The translations under genes were made by a program, and so were the position numbers. 64,000 nt of DNA. Origin: Pyrrhosoma nymphula (Eukaryota; Arthropoda; Insecta; Odonata; Coenagrionidae). Positions 57,616-64,000 of the stretch are shown here, piece after piece (the stretch's first letter is position 1; every line of letters begins with the position of its first letter). Below the pieces are notes generated by a model. That model searched no databases. It saw only the letters and a list, made by a program, of their open reading frames with translations, and had not been told where the DNA came from. The DNA lies in NCBI GenBank assembly GCA_963573305.1, contig OY754331.1, positions 95,657,434 through 95,721,433 on the forward strand, read 5' to 3'.

Positions 57616-59159
57616 CATATAAACTAAGCTTTATGAATAAGAGAACGTGTACGCAGCAGTGCATGAGAGCGGCAGAGGCAATGGAAATATACAAATATGC
57701 GCCAGTATGGAGGTAATTGGTTAATTCAAAGCCAGTTTTCAAGGTCTAACGCCGAAAATTAAAGGCCTTTTTGACTATTCGTACCCCAAAAGGGTGTGTG
57801 CGCGATAGATATGCATGTTTGTATGTATGCACGTCATCTTTGAAAATAAGTTTATTACTAACAGTATTACTTTCAATTGAGTCGCAAAAATACCTTCGGT
57901 TATAATGGCGTTTTCAGCGAACGACGAGAATCAAATAAGTAATGTTGAAACCTGAAATATCTATTAACAATATTTAGTAAAATACTGAGAAGTTCAGTCA
58001 TGAATACAGTTTTTGCGTCCTTAATATAATGATATACATGTACCTCATTTTTAAATATGCTTAGAGTTTTTAATAATTAAATATGCTTAAATCTTACTCT
58101 ATGTAAAAAATCTGTTGCCACTATTAACCTAAATACGGACTACATAATTACAATTCATCATGGCTAAGTCAAATTTTATGCCCAAATTAGTTTCAATTTT
58201 CTATACTATAATCAAGTAATATTTTAATGCATCGAAACCCAGCAATAACTTTGGATAACGCAGTAAGCATAAAATAAATCAAGTCGTGCACTACAATTCC
58301 TTAAATCGTGTAAGATTGTCATACTTTGGTCAGTCGTTATGTTCCAACTCTGCCAAATCATGCCTGAGTGATGGAATTCCATCTTCCGTCCCGAACAGGA
58401 ATAAAGCAAAGTTTCAGTTATTTCCGTTATATTTAACGAATAACATGTGTAAATTTTAAAGAGATTGGGCGGTATGAGGGATAATAAGGGGGAGGAAAGA
58501 TCAATGCAGTTGCACTCGGAAATAAGTCCTAAAAGAAGACGACCACTGTTGATAAATTATTCAATGCATAAGCATCCGAATGCACCCATACCCTCAATAC
58601 TAGTAAAACACCATAGCTAATAGTAATTTTGCTTCTATTTTCTTTCTTTGTAACCAGACCAATCACCTGCAATTGGAATTTCCACAAAAAATACACGAAA
58701 TAGAAAAGCAGTACACTTCTCAATTTTTACATTTCATTCAACCAGCATAACTAATTTAAGGAACCAATAATTTATTTTTTCCGATAAGTAAACCCGCCTC
58801 CAGTAAATTATTCTACGAGCTCAACACAACACCAAATACGATGCGATTTCATGATTCCTACATCAGCTCCACAAGCACTCTCCGTTCCATCTCAATGGCT
58901 AAGAACGAATACAGCCGACCTGAAAGTCAGATTTCCTCGAAGTTCAAAAATATTTTATCTTCCCCCGAATCACATACATTAAGGAGGTGATTTGAGTTAG
59001 AAGCTTTCCTCGCATTAGGAAATATGGAGAGCACATTATGTATCTATCCAGCGACGAAAGGGTTACCAAGACCGTTAATGGTGAGGCGCAGCTGTAGGTA
59101 CTAGATACATGTCCAACGATTCACTCCAGTGGCCGTTGAATAAAAAAAGCCAACATGTC
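57616..59159. other. unassigned AT-rich DNA
   Basis: No gene, RNA or repeat with ends was recognised. Short minus-strand frames at 58224-58409 and 58529-58723 are featureless. Confidence 0.5.
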
Positions 59160-59740
59160 ATTTGACGTACACGGACTATCAGCTCAGCCGCCTTGCAGCG
59201 ATGCTTAGGACAACTCGGTTCGATAGGAGCACACTAAGAGGCGATATGTTTGTGTGTGCCAACGGGATCGGCGAGGAGGGGATAGAGGGTGCAGCTGTCA
59301 TTTTACGCCCTTATCGAAGAGGAAGCGGCGGTGTACCTACAAAACCCAGCAGCTGGATTCTGAGCGACCTCCGATACGAGATGCCGCCTCTGTCAAAGCA
59401 CTAAGCGCTTTCGGGGACGCCCTCAGAATTCCAGGAACACACTCAATATCCCAGGGCTCGAGGGCCAGACCGCGACCCGTGGTAAAATATGTTGAAATTT
59501 CCGGGAACAGGGTCAGGGCGACCCCTCTTATGCAGCGTTGTCGTCGTCCTATCCTCGCGCGTAAATATCCAATTACCCCTTTCACCGGAGGAAACTTAAC
59601 TATTGGCCGCGTCGGTTGGTCGGTCAAACGGGCCCTTTTGATTTTGGCTCATTAACGAGTTGAATGGTCGGTGTGGAGATCGCATAAGAGGAGTTAAGGG
59701 ATCGAGGACGAGGAGAGTTCATCCCATCACTAAAGGACGG
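59160..59740 (+). other. GC-richer segment with overlapping frames
   Basis: CpG-containing, balanced composition. Frames of 80, 133 and 96 codons overlap on both strands, none with a recognisable domain. A weak SINE-like X match lies inside at 59300-59360. It may be another regulatory or exon-like island; no product proposed. Confidence 0.35.
59300..59360 (+). repeat. possible SINE-like repeat X, copy 4
   Basis: CGAAGAGGAAGCGGCGGTGTACC and CAAAACCCAGCAGCTGGATTCTG parallel GAAGAGGGAATAGCGGTGGGACC and CAAAAGCCCAGCAACC in the other copies. Only this core matches. Confidence 0.3.
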
Positions 59741-59879
59741 GGAAGCGCTTCAGACTCCTGACGTGGATTGTGCCGCTTGATTGGGATTAACCTCCAGCGA
59801 AATTCTCAGACATTTTTTAAGCTTCCATTCGGGGAACATTCAACTCACTTAACTCAGGTGAATTCAATGGAATAGCAGC

Positions 59880-60415
59880 ACGTTCCCAGCACAGATTTGC
59901 GTTATTCGTATAAGTTTTATCATTACTGATAGGTATCTAAGATAAAAGTGAAAATAATACCGATTGGGTTTTTCGGAATTCAATGCTATTTTAACACGTA
60001 GCCGATTGGCACATGACATATATTTCGTAATAATTTGACCGCGTTTATACATATTTCCCTCTAAACGTAAAATAATACATTTTTGTTGCTGTCATTGTGG
60101 CTGCAAGTATCAAGGTGTCACGCCGAGTCAAATATTCGAATAAAACCATATTGAAATATAATTTTCGCCTAAATTTTGCATACCGCGCCGAAAACTATCA
60201 AAAGTTCAAGTCACAAAATGCTTGGCAAGTGCAAAAAACTTGGCAAAAATGTCAAATAAAATTCTCGAATAATTTCCATAGTTGCATCTATGGTAAAATG
60301 ACCCGCTTTGACAGACATATATTATAATTAAATGCGATCCTAGTTTGTCAACTTACTTATTTGAAACATAATAGAAATATGTGCTCATAGACCCACGATT
60401 ACCGCTCCAGCCACT
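59880..60415 (+). mobile_element. MITE-C copy 5 (left end lost)
   Basis: CAGATTTGCG joins directly to TTATTCGTA, skipping about 25 bp found in the 13.9-kb copy. Then come CGATTGGGTTTTTCGGAATTC, TATTTTAACACGTAGCC, AAGTATCAAGGTGTCACGCC, TACCGCGCCGAAAACTATC and CCACGATTACCGCTCCAGCC. The right terminal repeat is retained and the left one is absent. Confidence 0.75.
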
Positions 60416-61584
60416 TCAACAATACACTTCTATTTGTCCCACCCACCTTTCTCCTCTTTGAAGTTCCAATGGAGTCCAATATTCGAAAACTACATATTTT
60501 TGCATAATTTCGTATAAATTTTGAATAGGACAACCTCCTCACCAGACTCTTACTTAGATCCTACCCAAGGTCCCCGTTGTCAGCTCTCTTCTATATGGGT
60601 TAAGTTAAGTCATATGGGCTATTATATAGGGGTTAGATGGAAGACGGGACTTAAAAAGCCTCAATACCGCCCCAAAAGATGTTCGCCTATCTATCTCTCC
60701 ATCAATCACTTAACGCTCACATACTGGATTCTGGTCTCAATTCCAAGTACCGGCTAGCGTACTAGGACTTGTACTGGATGACGCATTGTGCGAAATGGGC
60801 TGAACACCAAACAAAATACACCATAATATCACTTGGCTAGGTTTTGCGACTCTTTCTCAACATTCTCTCGGCCGTTTGCACTTTTTTTAATCTCTTCTAT
60901 TAAGAATTAGCCACGTGGCATGAATGCATGCATAAGTAAGTGTGGCCGAGCGTAAAGATCTCGGAAGAACTCACCCTCCACTTACTTTGTTTGTTTATTT
61001 CTTTTTTCTTTGCGGAAAAGGTCGCCCTTGCGTGCTTAGAATGGTCAAAGGGGTGAATGAGAGAGAGTCGGGCAAAGGAGAGAGAGAGAGAGAGGGGTCA
61101 CCTCTATAACACTTTCCTTATCGCCCCAAGCATCTGGTGTGCGTCGAAAACCTTGGGGTCTTGTGCCTTGGAAGACGCAGCCGGCCTTCTCTCATCAGCC
61201 GCCTCTCCACGCCTTACCTCATTCACGGAATCTCGATGCTTCTTTGAAATATTTCCATATTCATTCCGCCATCTCACGGCTAATTAACTCCCAGTTTGCG
61301 CAGTTTAAAGAAAAAGCACCAGGTGAGAAATGAAAATTTCTTGCAAGCTAATATGTTTACCTCCAGTGAACCTATATATTGAAATGCTGAGCAGATTCTC
61401 TTAATAAATTATTTTAAAATTTTTGGTTGGTTAACAAGTATATCCTTGTTTTATTTAGTGAATGATTTTTCCATTGGAAAACAATGTGTATTGGAAATAA
61501 GTTCTTCATGTTTATTCGCACTTCAATAAATATTGATTTCAAGTAAATAGAGTCGTCTTCGGGCAGATGTGGTGTGATGACTTT
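60416..61584. other. unassigned DNA with (AG)n
   Basis: No gene recognised. A (GA)n run lies at 61077-61095. The overlapping frames at 61057-61333 begin in this simple repeat and have no domain. Confidence 0.5.
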
Positions 61585-61760
61585 CAGAGTGCCTTACAAC
61601 GCCTCGTAAGGCGCTTACTAAAGCAACTTTAGCGTTCACCACTTCACCATTGAAGCGCCTTCACAGGCATTACTAGGGAGTTTGCGAGAGACTCCGAAAC
61701 GCTTTACGACGGTGTTCTGAAGGCGTACCAAAGGAGTGGAAAAAAACGCCAGGGTAAACC
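61585..61760. repeat. segment dense in GGCGC/AGGCG inverted words
   Basis: GCCTTAC...GTAAGGC (61602-61623) is a perfect 7-bp hairpin. GCGCCTT, AAGGCGC, AAGCGCCTTC and AAGGCGTACC recur within 170 bp. It could be a decayed fold-back or tandem element. No copy was found elsewhere in the window. Confidence 0.4.
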
Positions 61761-62346
61761 TGTATTTAATATAAAAAAGTGGAAAAATGCTAATTATTTT
61801 CATTCTTAATTCATTTCAAGAATTAAATTCCTTATTCATCTTTATGTACTCCCCTTATTTAATATTCTTGATAACAGAAATCATACCCCTTCATCAAAAA
61901 ATGTGCACAGATGGAGGAGACAAAATTTTAGGAGGCGATAGTATTAGAAAAACATTTTTGTATCCGAGGTGTGAGTAAGCTCAAGTTATGTTTTAAGTAA
62001 GAAATCAATGGTGCATAATATTTTCAGTTGTCATTATACATCTGGTTTTAGAATAAAAGTGGTTTGGGAGGGTTGTCAATCATGAAGTCGCAATTTTTTC
62101 AGTGTCTGGCCGATTCAGTATATTAATACTCTTTAACCTTCCATATCACTAATGCTACTGATGCCATTCAAACGATTAATCCCCACTCAAAGTTTGTCTA
62201 TCATCATACTTAACTTCACCCGTTGATCAAAGTTTTCTTCGGCATAACTAAAAACAATGGCGTTGTATTTATTGCGTTGGATGTTTAGTGAATTCGCTCG
62301 CTTCAGGTATATTTCACGGTACTCCATAAACGTAGGCGATCCTAGT

Positions 62347-62720
62347 TTTATATGGAGTGCAGCGTTGTATGAGGCAGAAACGTGGACTCTTAGAAAGGTT
62401 GACGAGGATAGGCTGCAGGCGTTTGAGATGTGGGTGTGGAGGAGGATGGAGAAGGTGAGGTGGACGGAAAGGAAGGCAAACTAGGAAGTGCTTGGAAGGT
62501 TGGTAATAATAGGAAACTTCTAGATGAGACTAGTAGGAGGCAAGGTAAGCAGGGATAGGGAAGAAGGAGAATAGGTTTTATGGACCGGATGAAGAAGGGT
62601 AGGACGTATACTGAGATGAAGAAAGAAATATTATACCTAGGTAGGGGCCCTGCACATGCAAAATGCTAGCGGATTTTTATTAGCTTTCATTTAAAACCTA
62701 CCTTAACTGGTAGATTACCT
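62347..62720 (+). mobile_element. RTE-like LINE 3' fragment, subfamily 1
   Basis: Encodes IWSAALYEAETWTLRKVDED and FEMWVWRRMEKVRWTERK, then hits a stop (TAG) where the 54.0-kb copy continues. After an internal deletion around 62540 it resumes with GGGAAGAAGGAGAATAGGTT and ATGGACCGGATGAAGAAGGG. It ends with AACTGGTAGATTACC, the subfamily 3' terminus. Inactive. Confidence 0.8.
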
Positions 62721-62879
62721 GGTAAAAAAGTAAAGAGAAGGTTTAATTAAGACTGTATTAGCGAATAATCAGTATTTCCACGCATTCAGAGACGCATATA
62801 TATTATATTCTCAAATTAAATAATCTACGGAGGCAGGCGACCAAAAACTGTCATAGCATCGTCACTTGGTGGGATTTGT

Positions 62880-63014
62880 AGCCAAATATGGTATATATTG
62901 GCACTTAAGTGCTATATTCCATAGAGGAAAATTCATTCGCCTTTTCAGGGATTCGAACCCCGATCCCTCGTTGTCGCGTCGAGTGCTTTAACCAGTTGAG
63001 CTACCGAGGCGTCC
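62880..63014 (-). ncRNA. tRNA-derived SINE (copy 1)
   Basis: The minus strand reads CGCCTCGGTAGCTCAACTGG, TTAAAGCACTCG, then CGAGGGATCGGGGTTCGAAT and CCCTGAAAAGGCG. The A box (TAGCTCAACTGG) and B box (GGTTCGAATCC) are intact. CGCCT and AGGCG form an acceptor-like stem. The anticodon arm does not fold normally, so this is a SINE head and not a tRNA gene. The body continues GAATGAATTTTCCTCTATGG and GCACTTAAGTGCCAATATAT, matching the pair at 63.2-63.4 kb. Confidence 0.8.
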
Positions 63015-63168
63015 TTCTCCCCTGTGGATTACTTGGTGGCTTTATGGGAGCATGGTGGTCAGGGCTGCTAGACATATGATGTCATTAGCAGTACAAAGCG
63101 TGTGCTATGCGCCACAGTCCGCGAGGATAAAGCCATGCATGGAACACAAGGAGGTGTTTGCTCTTGGA

Positions 63169-63414
63169 CCAATTTTAAGGATACCGGGACTAGCCACGGT
63201 GGTTACCTTTACGGAGTCACCCGCAAGTGCACTGAAGTGCGATATTCCACAGAGGAAAAATCATTCGCCTTGACCGGGAAATCGAGGGATCCGGGTTCGA
63301 ATCCCTGTCAAGGCGGATGATTTTTCCTCTGTGGAATATCGCACTTAAGTGCACTTTAGGGTGACTCCGTAAAGGTAACCACCGTGGTTAGTCCCGGTGT
63401 CCTTAAAATATTGG
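63169..63414. repeat. inverted SINE pair, 106/108-bp arms
   Basis: The left arm (63169-63274) and right arm (63307-63414) are reverse complements with roughly seven differences. They contain GGTTACCTTTACGGAGTCACC and GATATTCCACAGAGGAAAAAT on the left and their complements on the right. The 32-bp spacer holds CGAGGGATCCGGGTTCGAAT, the B-box half of the same SINE. The right half therefore reads as a SINE on the plus strand with its A box lost. The left half is the same body inverted. Two overlapping plus frames across it are not genes. Confidence 0.9.
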
Positions 63415-64000
63415 CACTGCTGTCAGAAAATGAAGGCCGCACAGCTGCTGTACAAGCTAACGTGATTTTTCGACTATTAGGAGAGAATATCAAACTAGTA
63501 CTGCATCCATTATGACACAAGTCGATCAGCGAGTATGATAGCGATCATATTTGATAGCCAGTATGCTGGTACTGTATAATGCGAACTTGAGGTGGGCCAG
63601 GTGTCGAGTGAAACGGGCCCGGGATTTTAAAGGCCCAACATTTGAGTTTTACCTCCTGGAGGCATTAGTGGCTCCGTAAAGGTCATCATGAATAATGGAA
63701 AAATCTTTTTAAAAAAACACCTAATTAATACTGCGATATCGTAACTGATTGTGCAATCTGGTTGAAACGGCATAATATCCAAGCAAAATCCAATGTTTCA
63801 TGACCTAATTTTAGTCGATTCCAGAGCGGAAATATAAGTACATGCGTGAGAGTCATATCACACCGAAAACGTTCGAAAAAATAACTTAAACCCGCATCGC
63901 AATCTGATACGGGTGAATATTAATGAAAAAGTTTCTTATTAACATGCCGCACAAAAAATCACATTTTCATTCGCTCGCTGGCACAGAAATTTATTATTCG
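63415..64000. other. unassigned DNA
   Basis: No gene recognised. GTGGCTCCGTAAAGGTCATC at about 63669 repeats part of the SINE tail (GTGACTCCGTAAAGGTAACC), so a further SINE scrap may lie here. Confidence 0.4.

Noticed and set aside
62939..63014. Functional tRNA gene on the minus strand
   Set aside because: A and B boxes are good, but the anticodon arm does not fold properly and the sequence continues into a body shared with nearby SINE copies.

Overview
The window looks like gene-poor, AT-rich nuclear DNA of an arthropod, most likely an insect with a repeat-rich genome. The reasons are the absence of any long open frame, many decayed non-LTR retrotransposon pieces, abundant short terminal-inverted-repeat elements (MITEs), Pol III-derived SINEs and microsatellites. 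I could not name the species. There is no prokaryotic operon structure, no rRNA operon, no CRISPR array and no recognisable endogenous virus. Almost all open frames above 60 codons look like chance frames or antisense shadows of repeats.

The backbone of the window is three MITE families, named here A, B and C. MITE-A is about 550 bp with ends GGTAGTTTGAGCGA, at 2.2, 6.15, 32.6 and 35.1 kb. MITE-B has ends AAGGTGGCTCTG, at 6.7 and 20.6 kb. MITE-C is 535-565 bp with ends TTAAGGTGGCTGGAG, at 13.9, 23.1, 31.4, 33.2, 34.6 and 59.9 kb. All three start with a variant of TTAAGGTRGYT, which suggests a shared TTAA-targeting transposase. A 300-bp hAT-type MITE with an 8-bp target duplication is nested inside one MITE-C copy (33.28-33.58 kb), and a second hAT-like remnant lies at 36.2-36.8 kb.

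Retrotransposon remains are mostly 3' ends of RTE-like LINEs. Subfamily 1 (9.5, 24.8, 54.0 and 62.4 kb, with a diverged relative at 48.0 kb) includes one copy with an RT FVDD box and one with an unbroken C-terminal frame. Subfamily 2 (1.4, 13.7, 22.8 and 30.0 kb) is older. Two other LINE C-termini lie at 56.3 and 57.2 kb. A recurrent motif GAAGATGG...CGAAACGTCGG occurs at 12.3, 25.4, 47.7 (twice, head to head), 50.4 and 53.2 kb. It may mark Penelope-like or hammerhead-bearing retroelement ends.

Pol III-derived sequences comprise two 5S-rRNA-like stretches (12.9 and 15.0 kb), a class II tRNA-like unit followed by a T run (30.8 kb), a tRNA-headed SINE (62.9 kb) and a nearly perfect 106/108-bp inverted pair of that SINE family (63.17-63.41 kb). 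Other fold-backs lie at 22.5, 34.0 and 57.5 kb, and two long inverted arms sit about 1.5 kb apart between 18.2 and 20.2 kb.

The only host-like coding signal is a short exon at 39.73 kb that encodes the start of a THAP zinc finger and ends at a strong splice donor. GC-rich or strongly skewed islands (2.8, 23.4, 32.3, 35.9, 42.7, 54.8 and 59.4 kb) may be regulatory or 5' gene ends, but nothing in the sequence proves it. The rest is unassigned intergenic or intronic DNA.
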